DNA of 37,677 nt from the NCBI GenBank assembly GCA_903862715.1, contig CAIOYY010000013.1:1-37677 (forward strand), written 5' to 3'. Positions 9,343 to 18,136 of this stretch are shown one piece after another (position 1 is the stretch's first letter; every line of letters begins with the position of its first letter). The position numbers were made by a program, and so were the translations under genes. The notes beneath the pieces were generated by a model that was not told the DNA's origin, searched no databases, and was given only the letters and a program-made list of their open reading frames with translations. Origin of the DNA: an uncultured Alphaproteobacteria bacterium (lineage in GTDB: Bacteria; Pseudomonadota; Alphaproteobacteria; Micropepsales; Micropepsaceae).

Positions 9343-9990
9343 ATGATGAGACGTTTCGTGTATGCCGCAATGGCCGCTGTCATCGCGGGCAGCACCCCCG
9401 CCGCAGCACAGGAATGGGCAGAGTATGTCAATCGCGAGCAGCATTTCAGCGTCAATTTTCCCGGACAGCCGACGATCATGCCAATGGAGTATCGGCTACC
9501 TACAGGCCATGCTTTTCCTGCACTCGCCTTCAATGCGTCCGACGGAAGCGGTGCCTATTCGGTTGTGGTAGTCGACTACACCAACGCGGTAGAGGCGCTG
9601 CGAGACCAGCTCATTCCGCTTGCCGCCGAGACGATCCGCTATCGCGGTGGCGAAATTACTTATGACGACATCGCGGTCTACGATGGGATGGACACGCAGA
9701 TGATGCAGATCGACAATGACGACGGGACGCGCAGCTACATTGCGATCATGCAGGCGCCCGAATCCGCGCATTTGAACCGTCTTCTTATCGCCGAGGGACG
9801 TGTTTCCGCCACCGCGCCGGTGCCCGGACATTTCCAGCAATCGCTGTCGGTCGTCGACGCGATGGGGGAGCGGATGCGCTATCAGACGGACATCGAGGGA
9901 ACGAAATTCCGCGTCATTCCAGGCGCCGGCGGCGCGCCCCTTCTGAGAGAAGAATGCGCTCCGGGCCTGCCTTGCCCGGACCCTCAGTAA
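9343..9990 (+). CDS. Small exported FPG-motif protein, copy 1
   Basis: The product has 215 residues from the ATG at 9343, chosen because AGGGGAG lies 5 bases upstream; a second ATG follows immediately. A signal peptide ends near AAAQ. The mature N-terminus reads EWAEYVNREQHFSVNFPGQP, closely matching the gene at 29504 (WAYYMNPEHQFSALFPGEP). Both then have YS..VVD[YF] and a central beta-rich region, so they are paralogues. This opening resembles exported proteins whose domain starts with a phrase like F.v.FPg.P, but I cannot assign a function. The C-terminal end has a Cys pair (CAPGLPC). It is transcribed divergently from the large receptor. Confidence 0.75.
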   Translation: MMRRFVYAAMAAVIAGSTPAAAQEWAEYVNREQHFSVNFPGQPTIMPMEYRLPTGHAFPALAFNASDGSGAYSVVVVDYTNAVEALRDQLIPLAAETIRYRGGEITYDDIAVYDGMDTQMMQIDNDDGTRSYIAIMQAPESAHLNRLLIAEGRVSATAPVPGHFQQSLSVVDAMGERMRYQTDIEGTKFRVIPGAGGAPLLREECAPGLPCPDPQ

Positions 9991-10004
9991 AGCCCACGCA
10001 CCAT

Positions 10005-11315
10005 CTAAAAACGCGCGTTAGTCCAGTCGCGGATGTAATCGAACGTATTTTTTGTCGAATTTGCGAATTGACCGGGGGTTGTTTCGCAGCGGGTGCAGGG
10101 CTCATAGCCATGCAGCGCGCCCTCGATAACGACGAAATCCTTGTCTTCCGCCGCAGCGTTTTCATACATGATTTCGTGGTCACGAATGAATTTGTATCCG
10201 CCCATGGCCATGAAGACGGTCGGGACCGTGATGTCCTGTACCAGGCAGGTGGTGGAATTGATCGTCGAGCAATAGTCGATGTCGATCAGGGAATCGCGCG
10301 AACGCACCGCGACCGAACTCATAAATGTCGACAGCCGATGGATGGCCGTACCATCGAGACTGCGCCCTCCCGCGGCGAGATCTTCATCCGCCACCATGAC
10401 GCTGTGAACGATTCCGGTCTCGATCGTTCCATCATTACGCATGAGCTTTGTCGGGTTCTTGGTCGTTAGCAGTTCAGGAACGAGGTTCGGTGCGGCGTGT
10501 GCAATGACCGCGTTACCGCCGGGCATGAGGATGTAATCGTCGTCCTCATAGGCGTAGTCGCCAGCCTCGATGCGCGCCTGAACCCCTTCGACATAGGCGA
10601 TAAGCTCGTTCATTTTCGCCGATTGCGCGGCGTAGTATCGGTTGATGAAGTCCTGGGAGTATTCCGACGAGCCATCGGGGCGATAGCCATTTGCAGGGCT
10701 ATAGAGGTCGAGTTCGGGAATGATTGCCTTCTCGCCATTGACGATGGTGACCGACGGATTGAGGCTTCTCAGCGCCTGAACCGGGTTTCCGGGATGGGCA
10801 TCGGGAAATACCATCGCGTCGGCGGGAGTGAGCGTTCCATAGTCCTCATCGGCGCAGGTGGTGAACATTTCCGGCCGCTCGCAGACCGCCTTCCCCTGCT
10901 CCGCAATCGCCTGATAGAGGCTCATCATCGGAGAGCCTCCACTATGACCAAGCAGAATCACGCGGGTAATGCCCGGCTGGCTTCGGGCGTAATCCATCAC
11001 CGCCTTCACGTCATAGGGCAGCTCTTCCCATTGGATGCCGATGTCGTCATTGCGATAGCTGGTCTCGAAGCAGATCGCCATGAACCCGCGCTGTGCGAGT
11101 TCCGTGCAAGTGCTGGAACCAATGGTGTTGGCCGTGCGGTGCGCCGATATAAAGGCGATGTGAGGCGCCGGGCCCGCATCGGGCATGTAACGCGCGGCAT
11201 TCACCTGTCCGAGCCGCACATAGGCGGGATTGCTTTGCGCAAGCGCGGGTTCCGTGAGAACCGACGCGAGCACTCCGAGCGAGGTACAAGCGAACAAAAG
11301 CGCATGGATTTTCAT
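10005..11315 (-). CDS. Exported alpha/beta-hydrolase-fold protein
   Basis: The 436-residue protein has a signal peptide ending ALAQ, an alpha/beta-hydrolase nucleophile elbow GHSGG at 123-127 (Ser 125), and a likely catalytic His 402 in GALHGYEPC. Asp of the triad is probably in the preceding 60 residues but I cannot assign it. An oxyanion-side segment HIAFISAHR lies at about 52-60. The long insert after the nucleophile (130-300) and the C-terminal CTRCE pair are unusual for small esterases. It is expected to be a periplasmic esterase or related hydrolase with unknown substrate. A GGAGG site precedes the ATG. It ends 14 bases from the convergent FPG gene. Confidence 0.82.
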   Translation of the reverse strand: MKIHALLFACTSLGVLASVLTEPALAQSNPAYVRLGQVNAARYMPDAGPAPHIAFISAHRTANTIGSSTCTELAQRGFMAICFETSYRNDDIGIQWEELPYDVKAVMDYARSQPGITRVILLGHSGGSPMMSLYQAIAEQGKAVCERPEMFTTCADEDYGTLTPADAMVFPDAHPGNPVQALRSLNPSVTIVNGEKAIIPELDLYSPANGYRPDGSSEYSQDFINRYYAAQSAKMNELIAYVEGVQARIEAGDYAYEDDDYILMPGGNAVIAHAAPNLVPELLTTKNPTKLMRNDGTIETGIVHSVMVADEDLAAGGRSLDGTAIHRLSTFMSSVAVRSRDSLIDIDYCSTINSTTCLVQDITVPTVFMAMGGYKFIRDHEIMYENAAAEDKDFVVIEGALHGYEPCTRCETTPGQFANSTKNTFDYIRDWTNARF

Positions 11316-11680
11316 GGCATTCCTCCGACGTGATCTTCGGTATCCGGGACAGGAATATGCACGGCACGATGGGGCGCTCGAGAATGCGCAAGAAGATTGC
11401 GCTACGCCGATGGCGAGAAACGTAAACCGGTCCAGTTCGACAATCCAGATGGCGCCGCTCTAAAATTCCGGGAAGAAGCAGGCGGTCTCAAAGCCGGACA
11501 TGCTGCAACTGCGCAGTTGTCGGGGCGTCTCCTGCCATCTCGAGACCTTGCGCTCGCCCTCAGGCGAAGCCATCATCGGCAGGGATCACGCGCCTTCGCT
11601 TCGCGCGGAATGTACGTTCTGAAACCTCAATTCCGTTTCGCACTTTCGTAACCGCACTCTTGCATTCGGGGGTATCCGTT
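11316..11680. promoter_or_regulatory. Divergent intergenic region with a 14-bp perfect palindrome
   Basis: This 365-base gap separates two divergent genes. It contains CAACTGCGCAGTTG at 11506-11519, a perfect dyad that could be an operator for a dimeric regulator. I see no gene and no clear -35/-10 pair. Confidence 0.4.
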
Positions 11681-12628
11681 ATGAGGCACTCGGTTCGTGC
11701 GCTGGCCGCCCTTTCCTGTTTTCGGAACCGACGCGCATCAGCTATCTGCGCTGCCATCGCAGGAATGATCGCAATGAACATCGGCCCGTCATTGTCGGCG
11801 GCCGAGAATCCTTCCATTCCCGATTTCAACAGCAGCGGGTTTGGCTGGCATTCCCGCACCGTTGCTCTGATGCCGCCGCTGCCCGGCACGCCCGGCGCCT
11901 ATGGACCTATCGGAGCGCATCCCGATTTTCCTCATTTCGCTAATAATAGCGGCCAAATCCCCACCGCCCGCATCGGCAACGACCTTCATCCCTTCCTTCT
12001 GCCTTGGGCCGCGGACGTCATCCGCGCGGCCAATGAGAAGATTCATGCCGGCGGTGACCGCTTTTCCGCGGCGGCACGATGCTGGCCACCGGGCGTTCCC
12101 GGCATTCTGAATTTCACCGCGCAGCCAATGCTTTTTCTGCAGGCAGAGGACGAGGTTACCCTCATTTATGAGCGAGGCCAGATCGTCCGCCACGTTTTCC
12201 TGAACGCGAAACATCCCGATCATTTCGAACCGACATGGATGGGACATTCGGTGGGGCATTATGAAGGCGACATGCTGGTGATCGACACCATCGGACTTGA
12301 TCCGCGCGCTTTCACCGACGAGTTCGGAACGCCTCACACCGAAAAGCTTCATGTCGTCGAGCACTACCGCATTATCCGCGGCGGACCGGACCTGATCACC
12401 GTCGATCACATTCCGGCAGACGTATATTTCACCAACCCGGATAATGAGGTGTTGCAGGCGATGGCGTGGATCGAAGATCCGGGCACATTCACCCAGCCTT
12501 ATGCGGTGATGCAGGTGTACGAGCGGGCCACCGAATATTTCCAGGAGATCATCTGCCAGGAAAACAATGACGACCGATTTGGCCAGGGCATTGTTCCCGT
12601 ACCGGAAGATGCGAGCGCGGATTTCTGA
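11681..12628 (+). CDS. Exported protein, distant relative of the CTDTNGP family
   Basis: The product has 315 residues from the ATG at 11681, preceded by GGGGG; a TTG at 11660 is less likely. The signal peptide has a long N-region and ends near SLSAAENP. The segments ARCWPPGVPG and WMGHSVGHYEGDMLVIDTIG line up with FCLPGGF and WHGESIGFWDEDTLVIHTNQ of the three CTDTNGP paralogues, and VEHYRII with VERYR. It lacks the CTDTNGP segment itself. I infer a common fold with a divergent role. Families with this GHSVGHWEGDTLVVDT-type core are common as uncharacterised exported proteins in soil and marine proteobacteria and acidobacteria. Confidence 0.75.
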   Translation: MRHSVRALAALSCFRNRRASAICAAIAGMIAMNIGPSLSAAENPSIPDFNSSGFGWHSRTVALMPPLPGTPGAYGPIGAHPDFPHFANNSGQIPTARIGNDLHPFLLPWAADVIRAANEKIHAGGDRFSAAARCWPPGVPGILNFTAQPMLFLQAEDEVTLIYERGQIVRHVFLNAKHPDHFEPTWMGHSVGHYEGDMLVIDTIGLDPRAFTDEFGTPHTEKLHVVEHYRIIRGGPDLITVDHIPADVYFTNPDNEVLQAMAWIEDPGTFTQPYAVMQVYERATEYFQEIICQENNDDRFGQGIVPVPEDASADF

Positions 12629-12650
12629 ACTCTTCGCAGGGAAACGTCAT

Positions 12651-13271
12651 TTAGTCGGGAATTACGATGGGGGCGGCATCGCCGACTTCGACGGTGACAA
12701 AGCCTGATGCCATACGTCCATTCTCGTCCGGGCTGACGGACGCCATCACGATATTTCCCACTTGAAGCGCGGCATCAGGTTCTTCGCGGTTGTGATAGAG
12801 AATGGGGACCGTGTCCAGAATATCGACCACGACTTCGCTCTGCCCGCCCTCATGGATAACCTTCATGCGAACACCACCTTCTATCGGCGTTATCTCCGCG
12901 ATACGTCCGAGATGACGGGTGACCGAAGGGTCGGAAACCAGGGGGCGGGTCGCATTGGCGCCGGGTCCACGCGCCCAGGACTGGGTGTGAACATGCGTGA
13001 CGACAAGCCGTTCGCCCTCCGCAATGGTATCGAGTGCTACCGACATGCCCGGTGTCATTTCATTCAGCGCAATGGGTTGATTGGAAACGAGGCGGCCCGA
13101 TACTTCGAATGAGACCGATGTACCGTCGGCATTGCGCGCGGTAATCGTTTTCCCCTCTACGCTTTGTATGGGACCGAAAACGCGGATTTCATCTTCCGCA
13201 GCGTTGCCGGGGGAAAGAGACGCCGTCATCAACGCGGCCACAAGACCACCCATGAGCATTACAAACCGCAT
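12651..13271 (-). CDS. Exported small beta protein, DUF5666-like
   Basis: The 206-residue product has a signal peptide ending near GNAAE, followed by two OB-like beta units. The first (about 30-95) reads VFGPIQSVEGKTITARNADGTSVSFEVSG; the second (about 118-200) has LGRIAEITP and VGNIVMASVSPDENGRMASGFV. This two-unit layout resembles DUF5666-type periplasmic proteins. No catalytic residues are evident. A GGAGG site lies 7 bases before the ATG. It ends 22 bases from the convergent gene. The function is unknown. Confidence 0.7.
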   Translation of the reverse strand: MRFVMLMGGLVAALMTASLSPGNAAEDEIRVFGPIQSVEGKTITARNADGTSVSFEVSGRLVSNQPIALNEMTPGMSVALDTIAEGERLVVTHVHTQSWARGPGANATRPLVSDPSVTRHLGRIAEITPIEGGVRMKVIHEGGQSEVVVDILDTVPILYHNREEPDAALQVGNIVMASVSPDENGRMASGFVTVEVGDAAPIVIPD

Positions 13272-13471
13272 GACGATTCCTCCCGTGCGCGCGTATCGGG
13301 GCGAACACTAGACGCGTTACGGTCCGCGTCAACAGCATATGAGGCGACACTGTGATGCCGCATAGCAGCAAAATCGTTTAGCGGTGTCTCGTGTCTTGTG
13401 CGAAGCCTTGCACAATCTCGTGGAAGGCGGGAACTTGGCACGTCGAGGGCGAAAAGGGATCAGAGGTTTAA

Positions 13472-14161
13472 ATGAGCGGTTCGGACGAGACGGAAATCGC
13501 CTGCAAAATCGTTACCAAGCCGGCGATCCATTTCATTGAAGCACGCCTGCCCCTCGCCTATGTCGCGCATATTAATCACTACATCGATGAGATGAGAGAG
13601 AAAGCGGAAGACTACTCCGGCGAGCTGGTCGGGCAGATCAAGCGTAACCGGCTGTCCGCCCAACGCAAACTCGACCTGGACGAGGAGGTGCCGCGCAATC
13701 TTGGGAAGGTCATCGCGCAGGTCGGGACGCAGCTCATCCAGTTTCATGGGCTCGCGCCGAATGTCGTTCCAAACGACATGTGGACCATTCACAGCTATGA
13801 AGGTGACTACAATCCGCTGCACGACCACGGCGCGCATACGCTGATCGGGCTTTCCTCAATCCTGTACCTGAAAGTACCGGAAGCAATTGCCACGAAACCC
13901 ACCCTGGAAAGCGGGCAGACGCCGAATCTCGCCATGGCGTCAGGTGCCTGCGATGGCTTCACCCAGTTACAATGGGGCGCCAACGGCATGATGGATCTCA
14001 GCCTATTACGCCTGCCGACACAGCAGTATGTGAAGCCGGAGCCGGGAAAGCTTCTGGTGTTTCCCAACTGGCTGCTGCACCGGGTCGAACCGTTCTTCGG
14101 CGAGGGCGAGCGGCGCACCCTTTCCTGCAATATGGACGTCTTTCTGACCGATGGCGGTTGA
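13472..14161 (+). CDS. 2OG-Fe(II) oxygenase-like cytoplasmic protein
   Basis: The 229-residue product has no signal peptide. In the second half a double-stranded beta-helix pattern is visible: NPLHDHGAHTLIG (His 117, His 119 and nearby Asp 118), YLKVPE, then PGKLLVFPNWLLHRVEPFFGEGERRTLSCN with His 203 and Arg 214/215. Spacing of H.D/H...H...R fits Fe(II)/2-oxoglutarate dioxygenases of the TIGR02466-like type. Substrate unknown. An AGAGG site precedes the ATG. The stop overlaps a strong inverted repeat shared with the convergent gene. One of few non-exported enzymes in this part of the window. Confidence 0.65.
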   Translation: MSGSDETEIACKIVTKPAIHFIEARLPLAYVAHINHYIDEMREKAEDYSGELVGQIKRNRLSAQRKLDLDEEVPRNLGKVIAQVGTQLIQFHGLAPNVVPNDMWTIHSYEGDYNPLHDHGAHTLIGLSSILYLKVPEAIATKPTLESGQTPNLAMASGACDGFTQLQWGANGMMDLSLLRLPTQQYVKPEPGKLLVFPNWLLHRVEPFFGEGERRTLSCNMDVFLTDGG

Positions 14162-14165
14162 TCGG

Positions 14166-14192
14166 CCTATTATTCGCCCTTTGAATAATAGG
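14166..14192. terminator. Inverted repeat between convergent genes
   Basis: A perfect 10-bp AT-rich inverted repeat (arms 14166-14175 and 14183-14192, 7-base loop) begins 4 bases after the oxygenase stop and covers the stop of the convergent CTDTNGP gene. It probably acts as a bidirectional terminator, although there is no strong T run. Confidence 0.5.
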
Positions 14193-15207
14193 TACCCCAA
14201 GGCCGGGCGTCCCTCACATCCCAATGCAATGGATCGCCCGGAACGCGCTCGTCCAGCAGGCCCTCTTCATTGATGAACACATTGCTGGAGGGGCCATTGG
14301 TATCGGTGCAGGTATTGTAGATCGCACGTGCGGCGGGCGCGTCGTCGGCAATGCGTTCGTAAGTGAAGGTCGCGTGCAGCGGCGTCAGGAACGCGACCGG
14401 ATCGTAAAGCGTGATTTCGCCTTCGATCAGATCGCCGACGCGTTCATATCGCTCCACCGTCGAAAGCTGGTCGCTCCATTCAATGACCGGACCCTTCCAG
14501 GACCTTATCTGATCGGTATGCACGATCAGCGCCTGCCCACCCCAGAAAGCAATCGATTCGCCATGCCAGCGCGGAAAGCGCAGATCGCCCGCCATGTGTT
14601 CGGCACCGTCGGCATAGATCCAGCGCACAAGGCTTTCAGTATAGGTGTCGCCGATGATCCAGGCACGCTGCGGCTGGAGGATGAATTCCTTCGGCGTACT
14701 TACAATGGCTTCCAGATAGCCGCGCGGCAGGCAAAAGGAGGCCGGCCAAAAATGCCGGCCTTCGGCCTCCGCCTTGGCCTGCTGGACGAAATATTCGCGG
14801 TATTGGGGTGTCAGGACCGCGGCAATGCTACTGACCTGCACATCGTCGCCCCCAATCCAGCTTTCATTACCGCTCCATCGTCCCGTCCAGTCGGGAAGCG
14901 TTTCGAGGGTGTGCGTAGTGCCGCCATTCGCGGCCGCGCGCCACGCCGCGTAATGTTCATCGGACGAGCTAAAGTTATAGGGACTTGGAAGCTCGAACAG
15001 ATCCACGCCGGAGCCCGCTTCACCGAAACGGTTCTGTTCCTGCATGTCGCGCACTTCGCGCACGGTGTTATTTCCATAATAGGCAGGATCGCTCCAATGC
15101 GCCGAATCGTTGCGGTAGTTCGCGCTGGTGAACACGGTCTGCGCCGTTGCGGGCACAAAAGGCAAAAGAGCGATGGCGCCGGAAAAGAGCCATATCGTCT
15201 TTCTCAT
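14170..15207 (-). CDS. Exported protein of uncharacterised CTDTNGP family, copy 2
   Basis: The product has 345 residues with a signal peptide ending ATAQ. It shares the family landmarks: FTSANYRNDSAHWSDPAYYGNN, LPDWTGRW, LTPQYREYFVQQ, FCLPRGY, WHGESIAFW, IVHTDQIRSWKG, ERYERVGDLIEGEITLYDP and NTCTDTNGPSS. It is shorter than copies 1 and 3 because the C-terminal tail after the RPWGTYY segment is missing. AAGGAGGAG lies 4-8 bases before the ATG. It follows the DoxX gene (107-base gap) and may be co-transcribed with it. The function is unknown. Confidence 0.85.
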   Translation of the reverse strand: MRKTIWLFSGAIALLPFVPATAQTVFTSANYRNDSAHWSDPAYYGNNTVREVRDMQEQNRFGEAGSGVDLFELPSPYNFSSSDEHYAAWRAAANGGTTHTLETLPDWTGRWSGNESWIGGDDVQVSSIAAVLTPQYREYFVQQAKAEAEGRHFWPASFCLPRGYLEAIVSTPKEFILQPQRAWIIGDTYTESLVRWIYADGAEHMAGDLRFPRWHGESIAFWGGQALIVHTDQIRSWKGPVIEWSDQLSTVERYERVGDLIEGEITLYDPVAFLTPLHATFTYERIADDAPAARAIYNTCTDTNGPSSNVFINEEGLLDERVPGDPLHWDVRDARPWGTYYSKGE

Positions 15208-15314
15208 CGCGCTCCTCCTTACGGAAAGTACCTAGTCTTCAGGACGCAAAACTCCGCCGCAGCGACGGAGATCATCCGACGCCTCGCCCAAAGGCTTCGA
15301 CGCACTAGCCCGCT

Positions 15315-15728
15315 TCAGGCAGAAACAGGCTTACTGCCCTTCAACGCATTGTCGACGGCCCACGCGCCGGGACCGGCGGCGGCAAGTAAAAGGAACATGA
15401 AGCAATAAAGAATCGAGGCGTCTCCGCCATTTACGTAGGGGTAGAAGCTTTCCGGCGCGTGACCGAGAAAATAGGCGAAGGCCATGTGCCCCGACATGAG
15501 AAAGGCCAGAGGACGTGTTGCGAGGCCGATGGCGATCAAAGGTCCGCCGATCAGTTCGAGCGCCCCGGAAATGAACCTCAGCGAGGCAATTTCGGGAAAC
15601 TCGAAATCCTGGCCTTCGCGCAGTGGAAAGCCGAGAAGTTTATTCGTACCATGCTGCGTATACAGCAATGCTGTTATGATGCGTGATGCACCAAGAATTT
15701 CCGTGAAGTAACGAGACAAGAATCCCAT
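15315..15728 (-). CDS. DoxX-family membrane protein
   Basis: The product has 137 residues starting at 15728, where GGGGAGG lies 5 bases upstream; the longer open frame to 15908 would overlap the divergent gene's leader. Four hydrophobic segments are visible, with typical DoxX features: an N-terminal R.. TALLY..HGTNKLLG, then LELIGGPLIAIGL, and HMAFAYFLGHAP..FYPYVNGG. DoxX proteins are small inner-membrane proteins, some linked to thiol/redox or quinone functions, but the role here is open. It is divergent from the NHL gene at 15899. Confidence 0.85.
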   Translation of the reverse strand: MGFLSRYFTEILGASRIITALLYTQHGTNKLLGFPLREGQDFEFPEIASLRFISGALELIGGPLIAIGLATRPLAFLMSGHMAFAYFLGHAPESFYPYVNGGDASILYCFMFLLLAAAGPGAWAVDNALKGSKPVSA

Positions 15729-15898
15729 AGCCCTCCCCTTTTTCAGCGAACCCGTTTCTCGGGTTTCGGTTCGAGCATAACTTAGAATTCTGCCGCTGGT
15801 AAGGATTGTTGGCGCCATGGCGAAGTCGGGCTTACACGGGAAGCGCATTGATCGGGGATGAATCGCTTTTCTGAAATCAGATCCACAGGGAGGGCTGA

Positions 15899-16996
15899 AT
15901 GTCTGCAACGCGCCATTTATTGCTTGCCGTCAGTGCATTGTTTCTCTGCCTCGCATCTCTTTCTTCGCAGGCGCACGCGCAGGACGCGCCGACCTTAAGA
16001 GTGGACCCGTTCTGGCCCAAACCCCTTCCGAATAATTGGATGCTCGGGCAGATCGCGGGGGTTGCGGTCGATGAAGCCGACAATATCTGGATCGTCCAGC
16101 GTCCGCATACGCTCACCGACGATGAGCGCGGTGCGACCCTCGATCCGCCGCGCTCGCGCTGCTGCATTCCGGCGCCTCCTGTCATTGTGTTTGATCAGGA
16201 AGGAGATGTCGTGAAGTCCTGGGGCGGGCCGGGTGACGGATATGAATGGCCCGCCAATGCCCACGGCATTCAGATCGATCCCGATGGCAATGTCTGGATC
16301 GGCGGCAATGCCGAAACAGACGGTATGGCGCTGAAATTCACGCAGGACGGTGAGTTCCTGATGCAGATCGGTAATTCGGGTCCGGTGTCGGGCAGCGCCG
16401 ATACGACGCGCCTGGGACGCCCTGCGAATTTCGCCTTCGATGACGCCGCCAATGAAGTTTATATCGCGGACGGCTACGGCAATCATCGCGTGATCGTCTT
16501 CGATGCGGACACCGGCGACTTCAAAAGGTTGTGGGGTGCCTATGGCAACACACCGAGCGACGCGGAAATGCCGACTTTTATGCCCGATTCACCGCAATTC
16601 GCCAATCCGGTGCACTGCGTGAGAATTGCCGAAGATGGCCTTGTTTATGTCTGCGACCGCTCGAACAACCGGTTGCAGGTCTTCACCAAACAAGGCGAAT
16701 TCGTCCGTCAGTTTGTCTATGACGAAGCAACGCGCGGAAGCGGTTCAGTATGGGACATCGATTTTCTGACCGGCGAAGGCCAGCCCTATATCGTGATGGT
16801 GGACGGCACGAACAATGAAATGCGCGTCGTGCGCCGGGACGATGGAACGGTAACGGGCACGTTCGGCCGCGCCGGACGTTATGCCGGTGAATTCCACTGG
16901 GTACACAATATCGCCGTGGACAGCCACGGAAATGCGTATACGACGGAAGTCGATAATGGAAAGCGGGTGCAACGCTTCCTCAACGCTGCGCAGTAA
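15899..16996 (+). CDS. Exported NHL-repeat beta-propeller protein, copy 1
   Basis: The 365-residue protein has a signal peptide ending AHAQD, then RVDPFWPKPLPNNWMLGQIAG. About six NHL-type blades follow, with recurring D..GNVWIGG, NEVYIADGYGNHRVIVFD, GLVYVCDRSNNRLQVF and HGNAYTTEVDNGKRVQRF. This arrangement resembles the propeller of peptidyl-alpha-hydroxyglycine amidating lyase-like proteins, in which YIADGYGN-H.R. is a hallmark, but activity is not established for bacterial members. A Cys-Cys pair (RSRCC) lies in the second blade. GGGAGGG sits 5 bases before the ATG. Confidence 0.85.
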   Translation: MSATRHLLLAVSALFLCLASLSSQAHAQDAPTLRVDPFWPKPLPNNWMLGQIAGVAVDEADNIWIVQRPHTLTDDERGATLDPPRSRCCIPAPPVIVFDQEGDVVKSWGGPGDGYEWPANAHGIQIDPDGNVWIGGNAETDGMALKFTQDGEFLMQIGNSGPVSGSADTTRLGRPANFAFDDAANEVYIADGYGNHRVIVFDADTGDFKRLWGAYGNTPSDAEMPTFMPDSPQFANPVHCVRIAEDGLVYVCDRSNNRLQVFTKQGEFVRQFVYDEATRGSGSVWDIDFLTGEGQPYIVMVDGTNNEMRVVRRDDGTVTGTFGRAGRYAGEFHWVHNIAVDSHGNAYTTEVDNGKRVQRFLNAAQ

Positions 16997-17006
16997 CGAG
17001 CTGGAC

Positions 17007-17035
17007 ACGCCTATGCCGATAAGCGGCATAGGCGT
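17007..17035. terminator. Strong hairpin between convergent genes
   Basis: A perfect 12-bp inverted repeat (arms 17007-17018 and 17024-17035, 5-base loop ATAAG) fills the short gap between the NHL gene and the convergent CTDTNGP copy 3. It lacks a T run, so it is a probable rather than certain bidirectional terminator. Confidence 0.6.
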
Positions 17036-17044
17036 TCACCGGCT

Positions 17045-18136
17045 CTAAGGCGCGGTGCCTCCATTTTCCTGCAGATAACGTTGGTAGCGCTCGTCGCTTA
17101 GAGCGAAGAATGTACCCCAGGGACGTTCGTCCGTCGCGTCCCAGTAAAGGGGATCTCCGGGAATGCGCTCGTTCAGAAGCCCATTCTCATCGAGATGCAC
17201 TTTGACCGCGGGACCATTGGTGTCGGTGCAGCTGTTGAATAACGGACGCAGCTCGGGCCGCGTTTCGGTATCGTGTTCGAAACGCATAATGGCATGATAG
17301 GGGCGCAGGAAAACGTCCGGATCATAAAGGGTGATCTCGCCTTCCAGCACTTCGCCGACGCGCTGATAGCGTTCGACTGTTTCCAGATTATAGCTGAACT
17401 CGCTCGGACCGCCTTTCCAGCCACGTATCTGATTGGTGTGCACAACCAGCATGTCGCCATCCCAGAACGCGACGGATTCGCCATGCCATCTCGGATATTC
17501 CGCCTCTTCGGCGCTGTGTCCGCTGCCATCGGTGTAGATCCATCGAACATAATTCTGGGCATTGTCGGCGCCGATCGTCCATACCCGGTCGGGAGTCACG
17601 ATGAACTCCTCCGCATTCACCACCGACGCGATGAACCCACCGGGCAGACAGAATGCATCCGCGTCCCACATGCGTCCCTCTGCGGTCGCCTTCATTTCCT
17701 GCACATAATATTCCCGATATTGCGGTGTGAGGATTTCTGCGATGGCGCTGGCCGGATTTGCGCCGCCGTCAAGACCGTGCTCCTCGATGATCCACCGCCC
17801 GCGCCAGTCTGGCATTGTTTCATGAGTATGTGCCGTTCCGCCGCCGGCTTCCGCCAACCATACCGCGTAATGCTCTTCAGCGGTGGTAAAGGGATAGGGA
17901 CTAGCGAGATCCAGCGCGCCCACCTCTCCCGTTCCTTCTTCGCCATAGCGGCCCTCCACCTGCATTTCCACGATTTCGGCGACGGTGTTGTTGCCGTAAT
18001 AGGCCGGGTCCGCCCAAAGCGCCGCATCCTCCCGGAAATTTTCCGTCGTAAAAAGGGTTTGCGCCGCAACCGGTACGCTGCAGGACAGGCCGGTGAAGGC
18101 GGCAAGCGAAATCGCTGACTTAACGTTTCTTCTCAC
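17045..18136 (-). CDS. Exported protein of uncharacterised CTDTNGP family, copy 3
   Basis: The product has 363 residues from a GTG at 18136. This start gives a normal signal peptide (ending PVAAQ) and has GGAGG 6 bases upstream; an in-frame ATG at 18175 would add 13 residues before the signal. Landmarks match copy 1: FTTENFREDAALWADPAYYGNN, MPDWRGRW, LTPQYREYYVQE, FCLPGGF, WHGESVAFWDGDMLVVHTNQ, ERYQRVGEVLEGEITLYDPD and NSCTDTNGPA. It even shares the C-terminal SDERYQRYL segment with copy 1's SDRRYQAYL, so these two are closest. It is downstream of the amidohydrolase-like gene on the same strand. Confidence 0.85.
   Translation of the reverse strand: MRRNVKSAISLAAFTGLSCSVPVAAQTLFTTENFREDAALWADPAYYGNNTVAEIVEMQVEGRYGEEGTGEVGALDLASPYPFTTAEEHYAVWLAEAGGGTAHTHETMPDWRGRWIIEEHGLDGGANPASAIAEILTPQYREYYVQEMKATAEGRMWDADAFCLPGGFIASVVNAEEFIVTPDRVWTIGADNAQNYVRWIYTDGSGHSAEEAEYPRWHGESVAFWDGDMLVVHTNQIRGWKGGPSEFSYNLETVERYQRVGEVLEGEITLYDPDVFLRPYHAIMRFEHDTETRPELRPLFNSCTDTNGPAVKVHLDENGLLNERIPGDPLYWDATDERPWGTFFALSDERYQRYLQENGGTAP

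Noticed and set aside
9960..9980. 7-bp GC hairpin at the end of the first FPG gene
   Set aside because: It lies inside the coding sequence and has no T run, so I do not call it a terminator.
14224..15408. 394-codon plus-strand frame
   Set aside because: It is antisense to CTDTNGP copy 2 and the intergenic region beside it; no family signature is seen.
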